Below are positions 53,401-62,378 of a DNA stretch of 64,000 nt, piece by piece. The notes under the pieces are model-generated. The model had not been told where the DNA came from, did no database searches, and saw only the letters and a list, made by a program, of their open reading frames with translations. Made by a program: the position numbers and the translations under genes. Numbering within the stretch: position 1 is the stretch's first letter; each line of letters begins with the position of its first letter. This stretch comes from Streptomyces sp. ISL-100 (GTDB taxonomy: Bacteria > Actinomycetota > Actinomycetes > Streptomycetales > Streptomycetaceae), in assembly GCF_018614615.1 (NCBI RefSeq), contig NZ_JAGGOK010000076.1, positions 44,529 through 108,528 on the forward strand, read 5' to 3'.

Positions 53401-56400
53401 CGCCGAGCACCGTCTGGCGGACCTGGGACAGGAGAGCGGAGACCGACGGGGCGCCGGACAGATCGGCGTACAGCGGCAGCGGATTGACGAAGTGGCCGTA
53501 GACGGAGGCGAACTGCTCGTCGGTGCGGCCGGTCACGGGGCTGCCGATGATGATGTCGTCCTGCCCCGAGTAGCGGTGCAGCAGGATGTAGTAGGCGCTG
53601 AGCAGCACCATGAACACCGTCACGTCGTGCTCGCGGGCCAGGGCGTGGACGCGGGCGCTGAGTCCGGCGTCGAGCACGAAGAACTCGGACGCGCCGTTGT
53701 GGGTCTGCACCGCGGGCCGGGGCTTGTCGGTGGGCAGGTCGAGGGCCGGGATCTCGGCGGGCAGGCTGCCCCGCCAGTACTCCAGCATGCGACGCGCTTC
53801 GGGGGAGGCCAGGAACTGGTTCTGCCGGTTGAGGAAGTCCAGGTACCGGGCCGGTACAGGCGGCAGCTGTACGCTCCGGCCCGCGCGCATGCCTTCGTAC
53901 AGGGCGAGGAGTTCCTCGATGAACGTGAAGGTGGAGATCGCGTCGGAGATGATGTGGTGGACGGCCTTCATGATGACCCAGCGGTCCGGGCCGCGCTTGA
54001 AGAGCCGGAAGCGGATCAGCGGGTCGTGTTCGAGGTCGTACGGCTTGCGGTACTCACGGACGATCAGGGCGTGGATGTCGGTCCAGCCGAGGTCCTGGAC
54101 GTCGAACAGCGCCACGTCCGGCTCGCCGGGGTCCGAGACGCGCTGCACCGGCTGCCCGTCCTCCAGCGCGAAGTTGGCGCGCAGCATGGGATGCCGGGCG
54201 ACGAGGGCACGAACGGCGGCGAACATCAGCTCCGGTTCCAGCTCGGCCCCCACCTCGACGGCGCCGCCGATGTTGTAGGCGAAGCCGTCGGGATTGAGCT
54301 GCTTGAGGAACCACAGGGCCTGCTGGTTCTGGGTGAGGGGATATAGGGACGCGTCCTCGTGGATGGCGACCGCCACCGAGGCGCCTGCCCCGCCCGCGGT
54401 CTCCTCGGCCAGGGCGGCGGTGGCGTCGTACAGCTGGGTGATGAGCTCGTGCGTCGGAGCGCCGCTGAGCAGGGCCACGACGGGCAGGGCGACGCCGGTC
54501 TCGGCGTGGACGCGGGCGCGCAGTTCCATGGCGAGGAGCGAGTCGAGGCCGAGCGAGCCGAGGCGGCTCGCCGGGTCGATCTGCTCGGTGCGTACGCGTA
54601 GTACGGCCGAGGCCAGCGCGGTGAAGCGCTCGACGATGAGCCGGGTGCGCTGCTCCTCGTCCGCGGTGCGGAAGACATCCAGGAAGTCGCTGTGTCCGTC
54701 CGCAGACGCGTCGCCGGCGGCAGCGGCCTCGGCGGCGAGTCGCGTGACGAGCGGGGGAGGGGATGCGTACCAGGCGAGGAAGACCTTCCAGTCGACGATC
54801 GTGGCGATCAGCAGCTGCGGGCGGTCCTGGCCGATGACGCGTTCCAGCACGCCCATGCCGGCGCCGGGCGTGAGCGAACTCATGCCGCGGCTGGTGCGGT
54901 AGTGCTCGACCAGGCCGAGCTCCTCGATCATGCCGGTAGCCCACGGCCCCCAGTCGAGGCTGAGTGCGGGCAGGCCGCGGGCGCGGCGGTGGTGGGCCAG
55001 CGCGTCGAGGAAGGCGTTGCCCGCCGCGTAGTTTGTCTGGCCCGTCGTGGTGAGGAGGGAGGCGACGGAGGCGAAGAGGACGAAGTGTTCGAGCGGTTCG
55101 TCACGCAGATGGTGGTGCAGGAGCCAGGCACCGGCGGCCTTGGGGGCGAGGACGGAGTCGAAAGCGGTCCGGTCCATGTCGCGGACGAGCGTGTCCTGTA
55201 CGTGCCCGGCGAGGTGGAACACGCCACGCACGGGCGGCGCGTCCTGTTCGCGGTACGTGTCGAGCCAGGCGGCCAGGGCCTGTTCGTCGGTGATGTCGAG
55301 GGCAGCGTGCACGGGGTGGGCGCCGAGGGCTTCCAGTTCCTTGACGAAGTGCGTGTTACTGCCTGCCGCAGAGGCGGGATCAAGGTCGCGCCAGCGGCTG
55401 CGTTCGGGCAGCGGGGTGCGGCCGACGAGGATGAGGTGGCGGGCGCCGCGCTGGACGAGGAAGCGGCACAGGAGCCTGCCGAGGGCGCCGAAGGCGCCGG
55501 TGACGAGGTAGGCGCCGTCCGGGCGCAGGCGCGGCGGGAGGGGGCGGGTTAGCCCTTCGGGACGGGTGAGCCTGCTGATGAGGCGACGGCCGTCGCGCAG
55601 GGCGACCTCGTCGTCCGTGGTGCCCCCTGGCCCGGCGGGGGCCGCCAGGATCTCGTCCAGCAGGGCCTCCGCCTCCGCCCGGCGGGTCATGCTCGGGGCT
55701 TGCGCGACATCCGGGGCGAGGTCGATCAGTTTGCCGGGGTGGGCGGTCAGTTCCTGGTGGCGCAGGACGCGGCCGATGCCCCAGGCGGGGGCGCCCAGCG
55801 GCTCGACCGGGTCGCCGGCGGCCGCCGCCTGCGTACCCCGGGTGACGATGTGCAGAGCGGCAGGAGAGGCGGTCTGCCGAGGGTCGTCCTGGAGCGCCTG
55901 GGCGAGGGCGACGAGGGAGTACCCGCCGGTGGTGCTGTGCCGGCCGAGATACCGGCGCGCGGTGTCGTCCAGCGTCGGCAGGTCGAGGTTCCACAGGTGG
56001 ACGACGGTGTCGGCGCCCTCTTCCAGCTCGGCGAGCAGCCGGCGCAGGTCGTCGGCGCGGCCGGGCACCACGGTCGAGGTGCGGGTGTCGTGGCTGATGG
56101 CGTAGGAGTCGCCGGGGCGCACGAGGTGGCAGCGGCCGCCCAGCGCCGTCACGAGCTCCGCGAGCACGTCCGCGACGCCGCCCCGCGCGTCGGCGAACAG
56201 CAGCCAGGTTCCCGGGGCCGTGGCGGTGGCGGCCGGGTCGGCGTCGAGAGGCGCCTCGGACCAGGTGAGTTCGGTGAGCCAGTTGTCGATCGTGGCGAGT
56301 CCCACGGTGGCCGAAGTCTTCTCGACGTCGGCGGCCCGGAAGCCGCCGATGTGTCCGAGCGGCCGGCCGTCGTCGCCGTAGAGGGTGATGTCACCGATGA

Positions 56401-59400
56401 GTTCGTCGCCCTGTTGCCGGGTGACAGTGGCGTGGGCCCACAGCGGCCGGTCGCCCACCGCAGTGGTGCGTACGTCGGTGATGGACAGCGGCAGCAGGAT
56501 ACCGGTGCCCCGCACTCCCGGCTTGTCGCTCGCGGCGGCGAGCAGGGTCTGGAAGCAGGAGTCGAGCAGGACGGAGTGCACATGGTGACGCGCCGCGTCG
56601 TCACCGATGGACTCGGGCGGTCGGATCAGGGCCAGCGCCTCGCCCTGGCCGGTCCACACCTCTTCGATGCCCTGGAAGGCGGGTCCGTAGTGGTAGCCGA
56701 GTGCGCCTAACGCCGAGTAGCAGGCCGTGGCGTCGAGGTGCTGTTCGCTGCGCGCTCTGATCGCGTCGATGTCCAGCGGGGCGGCGGTGCGCGCGGAGTC
56801 ACTGTGTCCTGTACGGACGACGCCGCACGCGTGGACAGCCGACTCGTCGCTGCCGCCGCTTCCTGTCCCGATGGTGAAGGCGGCGTTCTGCGAGGAGAAC
56901 GACAGCTGCACGGAGCGAGGCGCGTCGTCGGGAAGGAACAGTGCCTTGCGCAGTTCGATGTCGCCGAGCGAGACGTCCATACCGCCGGTCATGGCCCGTA
57001 CCGCCTGGGCGGCCATCTCGATGTAGCCCGCCGCCGGGAAAAGGGTCCGGCCCTGGATGCGGTGGTCGCCGAGGTAGGGCGCGCTCTCGACGTCGAGCTG
57101 CGCTTCCCACGCGGGTTCCGCGGTGGCCAGGCGGCGGCCGAGGAGGGGGTGGTCGACCCGGCCGAGCCTGACCTGCGCCACGGGCGCGGGCTCGGTCCAG
57201 TACCGGTCGCGCTTCCACGGATAGCGCGGCAGCGGTACGGTCCGGCCCGCGCCCCGCGGGTGCAGTACGCCCCAGTCGATGGCGCAGCCCACGTTGTGGA
57301 GCGCGGCGAGCGAGGTGGTGAAGCGCGCCGCCTCGTCCTCCTCCCGGCGGATCGAGGTCAGCGTCAGCACGCCCTCGGCGGCCTGACCGGCCGGCCCGCC
57401 GTCGACGCACTCCCTGATCGAGTGACCCAGCACAGGGTGCGGGCCGATCTCCAGGAAGACACGGTGGCCGTCGTCGGTCATCCGCTCGACGGCCGCGCGG
57501 AAGCGGACGCTGTCCCGCACATTGCTCCACCAGTAGTCCGCGCCGAGTTCGGGGCCGTCGGCCAGGCCCTCCCGCGCTGTCAGGTAGAGCGGTACGCGGG
57601 CGGGGCGCAGCTCGATGCCGGCGAGGCTGCCGAGTAACTCGTCCTTGATCAGTTCCATCCGGGCGCTGTGGTAAGGCACCCGTACGGTGAGGAACTTGGC
57701 GAAGATCTGCTCCGCCTGCAGGGTCTCGGCGAGCGCGGCGAGCGCCGTCTCGTCCCCGGCGAGGGTGAGCGCGCCCGGGCTGTTCACGGCGGCGACGGAC
57801 ACCTGGCCGCCGTACGGGCGCAGGCGGCGTACCGCCTCCTCCTCGGCCAGGCCCACGGCGAGCATCGTCCCGGTGCCCACCAGCCGCTGCTGGAGACGGC
57901 TGCGGTGTACGACGATCCGCACCGCGTCGCGCAGGCTGTAGACGCCGGCTTCGTAGAACGCGGCGATCTCTCCCGTGCTGTGGCCGACGATGGCGTCGGG
58001 ATGTACGCCGTGCGCGCGCCACAGGGCGGCGAGCCCGGTCTGGACGGCGAAGCTGGCGGGCTGAGCCAGCCACGTCTCGTCCATCCGGGAGTCGGCCGCT
58101 TCCGCGCTCATCTCCTCGACCAGGGACCAGCCGGCCAGCGCGGCGATCTCACGGTCGCAGCGCTCGACGGCCTCACGGTAGACGGGCTGCGAGGCGAACA
58201 GCTCACGGCCCATGCCCCACCACTGGGGGCCCATCCCGGTGAACACCCAAGCGGGCCGCCGCTGTTGGCCCTCGCGGCGCCGGCCGAGGGTCACGCGGGG
58301 GTGGGCCTCGCCCCGTACATACGCCGAGAGCGCCTTGTCGAGTTCGTCGCGGGAGCTGTACACCACCGACAGCCGGGCGTCGTGATGCTGGCGGCGGTGC
58401 GCGAGCGTGTGACCGAGGTCGGCGGTAGAGGTGGTGTGGCCGCTGAAGGGGCTGTGGGGCCGTGCCAGTTCCTGGCGGATCCCTTCAGCGAGTACGGGCA
58501 GGCCGGAGGCATCGCGCGCGGTCAGCGGAAGGATGCTGTAGCCGGGGCGGGGCGCCGCGTCCCGGTGACTGGCGTGCGAAGGCAGCGGCGGCGCCTCCAG
58601 CAGGACATGCGCGTTGGTGCCGCCGAAGCCGAAGGAGTTGACGCCGGCGCGGGCCGGTCCCTCGTGTGCGGGCCAGCGGGTGACCTGGGTCGGAATGTCG
58701 AAAGGCAGAGCGGCGAGGTCGATGGCCGGGTTGACCTGTTCCAGATTGATGTGCGGGGGGATGACTCGGTGCTTGACGCTGAGGGCGGTCTTGATGAGTC
58801 CGGCGATTCCGGCGGCCGACTCGGTGTGCCCGATATTGGTTTTGACGGAGCCGACATAGCAGTCGGCGCCCGGCTCGCGGCCGATGGCGAGGGCCCGGCC
58901 GAGGGCGTTGGCCTCGACGGGATCGCCGACCGGGGTGGAGGTGCCGTGCGCCTCGACGTAGTGGAGGTCACCCGGTGCGATGCCGGCCTCGGCGCACACC
59001 CGCTGGATCAGGGCGACTTGGGCGTCGGCGCTGGGCACGGTGATGCCGTTGCTGCGCCCGTCCTGGTTGACACCGCTCGCGGTGATCACGGCATGGACGG
59101 GATCGCCGTCGCGGACGGCGTCCTCAAGGCGTTTCAGGGCCACCACACCTTCGGCGCGGACATAGCCGTTCGCACCGGCGTCGAACGCGCGGGATCTGCC
59201 CTCGGGAGAGAGGAAGCCGCCCTTGGTCTCGGCGATGGTGTACTGCGGGGCCAGATGCAGCAGCGTGCCGCCGGCGAGGGCGACGGTGCTCTCGCCCCGG
59301 CGCAGGCTCTCGCAGGCGAGGTGCACGGCGACCAGGGACGAGCTGCACGCGGTGTCGATGGAAACACTGGGCCCGCGGAAGTCGAAGCAGTACGAGATGC

Positions 59401-59896
59401 GGTTCGACACCATCGTCATCATCGTGCCGGTCGCCGTGTGTGCGCCCAGGGTGTCGAACCGCAGGTCGGCGAACTGAAGGATCTTGTAGTCCAGGGTGAA
59501 CGCGCCGATGAACACGCCGACATCGTGTCCGGCCAGCTCGGCCGGCTTCTGCCCGCCGTCCTCCAGCGCCTCCCACGCCACCTCCAGCAGTTTTCGCTGC
59601 TGGGGGTCCATGTGGGTCGCCTCGCGCGGGCTGATGCCGAAGAACGCGGGGTCGAACTCGTCGAACCCGTCGATGTATCCGCCCCTGCCTCCCACCAGGC
59701 GGCCGGGTTTGGCCTTGTCCCGGCTGCCCAGGGTGGTCACGTCATATCGGTCGTGCGGCGTCGCTGTGATGCAGTCCTTGCCGTCGAGCAGGTTCTGCCA
59801 GAAGGTCCGGTGGTCGCACGCGCCGCCGGGGAAACGGCAGCCGATGCCGATGATCGCGATCTTCTCGGGAGGGGTGGTGCGGAGCGAGTCGGTCAT
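50450..59896 (-). CDS. Iterative-type PKS-NRPS, tetramate (PTM-like) synthase
   Basis: 3,148 residues; start AAGGAG-preceded ATG. Domains in order: KS (10-440; Cys184 in DTACSSSL, His in EAHGTSTPVGD and KTNIGH), AT (560-860; Ser640 in GHSTGEIAAF, VPYHSARM), DH (920-1200; His945 in DHRIQGRTLFP, Asp1112 in LLDSCFQ), KR (1240-1700; VTGAFGALGRLL, Tyr1623 in TNYAAGN), ACP (Ser1786 in LGLDSLL), C (1830-2270; HHIISDA, His1981), A (2300-2810; TSGSTGRPKAVRVSH), PCP (Ser2865 in GGSSIRLIEL) and TE (2910-3148; Ser2987 in GYSLGGNLAF). No ER or methyltransferase. One PKS module must act repeatedly. The A-domain pocket reads D-V-G-E-I-G-S-V-D-K, an ornithine code. This set, length and the neighbouring desaturase match the PTM synthases (HSAF, FtdB, IkaA type), which join two polyene chains to ornithine. 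TTA codons at 57635-57637 and 56708-56710. Confidence 0.9.
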   Translation of the reverse strand: MTDSLRTTPPEKIAIIGIGCRFPGGACDHRTFWQNLLDGKDCITATPHDRYDVTTLGSRDKAKPGRLVGGRGGYIDGFDEFDPAFFGISPREATHMDPQQRKLLEVAWEALEDGGQKPAELAGHDVGVFIGAFTLDYKILQFADLRFDTLGAHTATGTMMTMVSNRISYCFDFRGPSVSIDTACSSSLVAVHLACESLRRGESTVALAGGTLLHLAPQYTIAETKGGFLSPEGRSRAFDAGANGYVRAEGVVALKRLEDAVRDGDPVHAVITASGVNQDGRSNGITVPSADAQVALIQRVCAEAGIAPGDLHYVEAHGTSTPVGDPVEANALGRALAIGREPGADCYVGSVKTNIGHTESAAGIAGLIKTALSVKHRVIPPHINLEQVNPAIDLAALPFDIPTQVTRWPAHEGPARAGVNSFGFGGTNAHVLLEAPPLPSHASHRDAAPRPGYSILPLTARDASGLPVLAEGIRQELARPHSPFSGHTTSTADLGHTLAHRRQHHDARLSVVYSSRDELDKALSAYVRGEAHPRVTLGRRREGQQRRPAWVFTGMGPQWWGMGRELFASQPVYREAVERCDREIAALAGWSLVEEMSAEAADSRMDETWLAQPASFAVQTGLAALWRAHGVHPDAIVGHSTGEIAAFYEAGVYSLRDAVRIVVHRSRLQQRLVGTGTMLAVGLAEEEAVRRLRPYGGQVSVAAVNSPGALTLAGDETALAALAETLQAEQIFAKFLTVRVPYHSARMELIKDELLGSLAGIELRPARVPLYLTAREGLADGPELGADYWWSNVRDSVRFRAAVERMTDDGHRVFLEIGPHPVLGHSIRECVDGGPAGQAAEGVLTLTSIRREEDEAARFTTSLAALHNVGCAIDWGVLHPRGAGRTVPLPRYPWKRDRYWTEPAPVAQVRLGRVDHPLLGRRLATAEPAWEAQLDVESAPYLGDHRIQGRTLFPAAGYIEMAAQAVRAMTGGMDVSLGDIELRKALFLPDDAPRSVQLSFSSQNAAFTIGTGSGGSDESAVHACGVVRTGHSDSARTAAPLDIDAIRARSEQHLDATACYSALGALGYHYGPAFQGIEEVWTGQGEALALIRPPESIGDDAARHHVHSVLLDSCFQTLLAAASDKPGVRGTGILLPLSITDVRTTAVGDRPLWAHATVTRQQGDELIGDITLYGDDGRPLGHIGGFRAADVEKTSATVGLATIDNWLTELTWSEAPLDADPAATATAPGTWLLFADARGGVADVLAELVTALGGRCHLVRPGDSYAISHDTRTSTVVPGRADDLRRLLAELEEGADTVVHLWNLDLPTLDDTARRYLGRHSTTGGYSLVALAQALQDDPRQTASPAALHIVTRGTQAAAAGDPVEPLGAPAWGIGRVLRHQELTAHPGKLIDLAPDVAQAPSMTRRAEAEALLDEILAAPAGPGGTTDDEVALRDGRRLISRLTRPEGLTRPLPPRLRPDGAYLVTGAFGALGRLLCRFLVQRGARHLILVGRTPLPERSRWRDLDPASAAGSNTHFVKELEALGAHPVHAALDITDEQALAAWLDTYREQDAPPVRGVFHLAGHVQDTLVRDMDRTAFDSVLAPKAAGAWLLHHHLRDEPLEHFVLFASVASLLTTTGQTNYAAGNAFLDALAHHRRARGLPALSLDWGPWATGMIEELGLVEHYRTSRGMSSLTPGAGMGVLERVIGQDRPQLLIATIVDWKVFLAWYASPPPLVTRLAAEAAAAGDASADGHSDFLDVFRTADEEQRTRLIVERFTALASAVLRVRTEQIDPASRLGSLGLDSLLAMELRARVHAETGVALPVVALLSGAPTHELITQLYDATAALAEETAGGAGASVAVAIHEDASLYPLTQNQQALWFLKQLNPDGFAYNIGGAVEVGAELEPELMFAAVRALVARHPMLRANFALEDGQPVQRVSDPGEPDVALFDVQDLGWTDIHALIVREYRKPYDLEHDPLIRFRLFKRGPDRWVIMKAVHHIISDAISTFTFIEELLALYEGMRAGRSVQLPPVPARYLDFLNRQNQFLASPEARRMLEYWRGSLPAEIPALDLPTDKPRPAVQTHNGASEFFVLDAGLSARVHALAREHDVTVFMVLLSAYYILLHRYSGQDDIIIGSPVTGRTDEQFASVYGHFVNPLPLYADLSGAPSVSALLSQVRQTVLGGLDNQEYPFVLLVEKLGLQHDPSRSAVFQAMFILLAHKVATQQYGYSLDYIELPEEEGQFDLTLSAYEDEAERRFHCVLKYNTDLFLPETVRRMVTHYVNALEALTRASADEPVPRLELLGAEERDRVLHDCAAVGRPLPHDVPVHRLIAEAAGRAPEAVALSVPSETGATRHLTYGELERHARALAGRLRERGVRAGDVVAVCLAKSPELIVALLAVLKAGAAYLPLDPDHPLDRLAFMTDNAGAGLVLTDAAGRERLGAALRDAGFLTDPLADGDPASDFDDVPCDMDAPAYVIHTSGSTGRPKAVRVSHRALAAVHAAWRAQYGLAAAPGVHLQMAGVSFDVFTGDLVRALCSGGRLVLIGRDLLLNTARLHETMTAEAVDCAEFVPAVVRSLMTHCEEGGHRLDFMRLLIVGSDVWKVAEYERLRRLCGPRTRVINSYGLTEAAVDSACFEGPTDGLDPHQTVPIGSPLPNCSLHILDDRREPVPPGVTGELWVGGAGLAIDYAGDPGQTADRFVTLALGRGPGAAPQRLYRTGDLARRDPQGRTHLIGRADAQIKVRGHRIEPGEIESLLMSWPGIAQACVTVRTDARSEAVLCAYCVPAAATELDPRALHRHLAARLPTYLIPTYFTALDALPLTPNGKVDVAALPEHRVEPAAGTHEPPVTLYEQSMAAHWQALLGRERTGLRDDFFTSGGSSIRLIELIHRLQSEFGIAIPVGLLFKVTTLHGMARTVEDIVTGRISGNRPYLTFNSGRGGDDPVLFCFPPAGGHGLVYRRFAAHLPQYELVAFNHLDGDKVTRYTDLVETLRPEGPCPLLGYSLGGNLAFEVAKELEQRGREVPHVVIMDSYRLLTPHSLADEHIEAFEQELRAHVHRHTGSETVTAETLEQAREYLDFCCRTPNLGTVAATVSVISDERKSAFYTAGQRGTWHGSSTTRTELLRGFGTHAEMLDEKYLAQNAELALAVLDGLTGLTGGESRVA

Positions 59897-59935
59897 TTCA
59901 GCTCCTTGAGTTGGGTAGCCGTAAAAAAGACAAGG

Positions 59936-60814
59936 TCATCCGGGGGTTTCGCCGGTCCTGACGGACCGGCGGCGCAAGGGGTGCACGAGGGTGGCGACGA
60001 TGGCGCCGGTACCGGGGAACGAATCCGGGTCCGCGAGCCCGACGGCGGCCGGTTCGCGCCCGGGATGCCAGGTGAAGCTGCCGAACGCCCGGTCCCAGAT
60101 GGACAGGTCGGCGCCGTAGTGCCCGGCCTCGGCCAGATCGGCGCTGTGGTGCAGCCGGTGCTGCTCGGGGCTTGCGAAGACGTGGTTCAGCGGGCCGAGC
60201 CGGACGGCGACATTGGCGTGGATGAGGTAGCCCTGAGCGACCACGAACAGGCCCACCCCGAAGACGGCCGTGTCCGAGAACCCGACCAGCGCCAGGGCCA
60301 GTTGGACAATGGCCTGGCTCAGCAGGATGTCGCCGATGTGGTTGACGCCGTTGTTGCCGACGTTGACCTTCTCGGGCACATGGTGCACGCCGTGCAGCCG
60401 CCACAGCCACGGATTGGTGTGTCCGAGCCGGTGGAAGCCGTAGCCGGCGAGCGACCCCAGCAGCAGGGCGAGCGGGATCTCCGCCCCGAGCGGGAGTATG
60501 GAGTCGGGCCGGGCCAGGAGGCCCACGGCGAACACCACCAGGGCCGACCCCAGAGCTCCGCCCACTGCCGTGAGCGCGTAGTACACGGCGTACCACCGCC
60601 ACTCCCGCCGGTCGGGACGCCAGGCCGGCTCGTACGGGATCAGGCTCTCCAGCACCACGAGAGCGCCGAGCGTCGCGAGCTGGAAGAGGAACGTGACCCG
60701 GCCGGGTTCCCAGCTGTAACGCACGGTCGCGGCGAAGACGGCCACGACCGAGAGCAGGAGAAGGGGGTGGGCGACGCGGGCCAGGACAGCGCCGCTTGTC
60801 GACGAACTGGACAT
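59936..60814 (-). CDS. Sterol desaturase/fatty acid hydroxylase family membrane di-iron enzyme
   Basis: 292 residues from ATG 60814 (GAGAGGG six bases upstream; an ATG two codons earlier is too close to it). Membrane helices near both ends of the first half (HPLLLLSVVAVFAATVRYSW; ALTAVGGALGSALVVFAVGL). The three His clusters of the di-iron site are present: YGFHRLGHTNPWLWRLHGVHH, shown here as HRLGH and HGVHH, with a later HRLHH in SPEQHRLHHS, plus NHVF. Family members hydroxylate or desaturate with O2. In PTM clusters the equivalent (HSAF SD, FtdA) sits just before the PKS-NRPS gene and hydroxylates the ornithine-derived carbon C3. Here it is 39 bp upstream of the synthase, same strand. Confidence 0.85.
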   Translation of the reverse strand: MSSSSTSGAVLARVAHPLLLLSVVAVFAATVRYSWEPGRVTFLFQLATLGALVVLESLIPYEPAWRPDRREWRWYAVYYALTAVGGALGSALVVFAVGLLARPDSILPLGAEIPLALLLGSLAGYGFHRLGHTNPWLWRLHGVHHVPEKVNVGNNGVNHIGDILLSQAIVQLALALVGFSDTAVFGVGLFVVAQGYLIHANVAVRLGPLNHVFASPEQHRLHHSADLAEAGHYGADLSIWDRAFGSFTWHPGREPAAVGLADPDSFPGTGAIVATLVHPLRRRSVRTGETPG

Positions 60815-61114
60815 GGGCATCCCTCTCATCGACGGGTCGTCACGGGAGCGCTCCCCTTGGGGCGTAGCCCGGCGGGGAGCGTGCCAACAGAGTGCTGTGG
60901 ATCGATTACGCAGAGCAATGGCGCCCGACCGGCGCGCGGAGTCGCACCGCGCGAGCCGTGATCCGCCCGCCCCCCGGGCGTGACCCCGGCGGCGCTCGCG
61001 ATTTTGCATATCTTGCGAATGGCGGTTCAACGGAGCCGCCGCGGACGGCCTGAGTGGCCCACGTTCCACGGTGCGAAGTGGTCCTGTCGGGGGCTCCATT
61101 GCGGCCCTAACGTC
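60815..61114. other. Divergent control region, desaturase and MFS genes
   Basis: 300 bp with no convincing gene. It should contain the promoter of the tetramate operon (leftward) and of the transporter gene (rightward). The A+T-richer part around 61000-61030 (GATTTTGCATATCTTGCGAA) is the best promoter candidate. No binding site I can assign. Confidence 0.5.
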
Positions 61115-62378
61115 ATGGCTGTGACGACAACTCACCGGCTGCTGCCGCCCCCAGGACCTCCACGGATCCTCGCTCTCGCCCAGCTCGGCAACTCCGTTGG
61201 TGACGGCGCGTATTACGTCACCTCGGCGCTCTACTTCACGCACGTCGTCGGCCTCTCGCCGGCCAGGGTCGGGCTCGGGCCGACGATTGCCTGGGCGGTG
61301 GGCTCGGTCGTGGGTGTGCCGGTCGGGCGGGTCGCGGACCGGTGCGGGCCGCGGGGTACCGCGGTGGTGCTCGCGCTCGGGACGAGCGCGGCCGTCGCGT
61401 CGTTTCTGGTGATCCGTTCGTTCGCGCCGTTCCTGGCCGCGGCGACCCTCTACGCTATCGCGCAGTCCGGTCTCGCCGCTGCCCGGCAGGCACTGCTGGC
61501 GGGGCTGGTCGCGAAGGGGGAGCGGACCGGCGTACTGGCCCATCTCCAGTCGACGCTCAACGCGGGACTGGCCGTCGGCGCGGCGCTCGGCGGTCTCGCG
61601 CTGCACTACGGCACGCAGGGCGCGTACCTTTCGGTCTTCGCGCTGGACGCCGCGAGCTTCCTCGTCTGCGCGCTGGTGCTGCTGCGGCTGCCCACTGTGG
61701 CGCCCGTACCGGCGGTGAAGGGTCATGGGCTCGCGGTGCTGCGCGATCGCCCGTACGCCGTCGTCACCCCCCTCAACGCGGTACTGCTGCTGCGCATGCC
61801 GCTGCTCAGCCTCGGCATTCCGCTGTGGATCACGGAGCGCACGCAGGCGCCCGAGTGGATGGTGTCGGCCCTGTTCGTGCTGAACACGCTGGCTGTGACG
61901 TTCTTTCAGGTGCGCACCGCACGCGGGGTGACCGGGCTTGCCACGGCCGCCCGCGCCGTCCGTCACTCCGGGCTCATCATGCTCGTCGCGTGCGCCGTGT
62001 TCGCCCTGTCCGCCGCCGGGGTGTCACCGTGGGTGGCGGCCGCGGTGCTCGTCGGCGGCGCGGTGCTGTTCGTCGCCGCCGAGATGCTGCAGTCCGCGGG
62101 CTCCTGGCAGATCAGCTTCGACCTGGCGCCGCCCGGACGGGTCGGCGAGTACCAGGGCTTCTTCGGTACGGGCGTGACCGTGGCCCGCACCCTCGGCCCC
62201 CTGCTGCTCACCGCGCTGCTGGTGACCTGGTGGCGTACCGGGCTGGCTGCTGCTCGGCGCGCTCTTCCTGGCCGCTTCATGCGCGATGGGGCCGGCGGCG
62301 CGCTGGGCCGAGCGGTCGCAGCTCTCCCCTGCGGGGACTGCGGCGCAAGCCGTGGAGCACCTGCCGGTTCAGTCCTGA
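61115..62378 (+). pseudogene. MFS exporter, frameshifted near its C-terminus
   Basis: From ATG 61115 the product reads as a 12-helix major-facilitator transporter (AQLGNSVGDGAYYVTSALYF; GSVVGVPVGRVADRCGPRGT, the loop 2-3 motif; YLSVFALDAASFLVCALVLL; PEWMVSALFVLNTLAVTFFQ). At about 62231, after LLTALLVTW, one extra base moves the frame. Dropping it gives T-W-G-V-P-G and GWLLLGALFLAASCAMGPAA, a proper last helix, then a stop at 62378 and a 420-residue protein. As written the frame runs to 62620 into the WhiB gene region with a non-helical tail. Either a real lesion or a base-calling error. Divergent from the tetramate operon, so an exporter of its product is conceivable. The corrected stop overlaps the WhiB stop by 10 bp. 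Confidence 0.65.
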
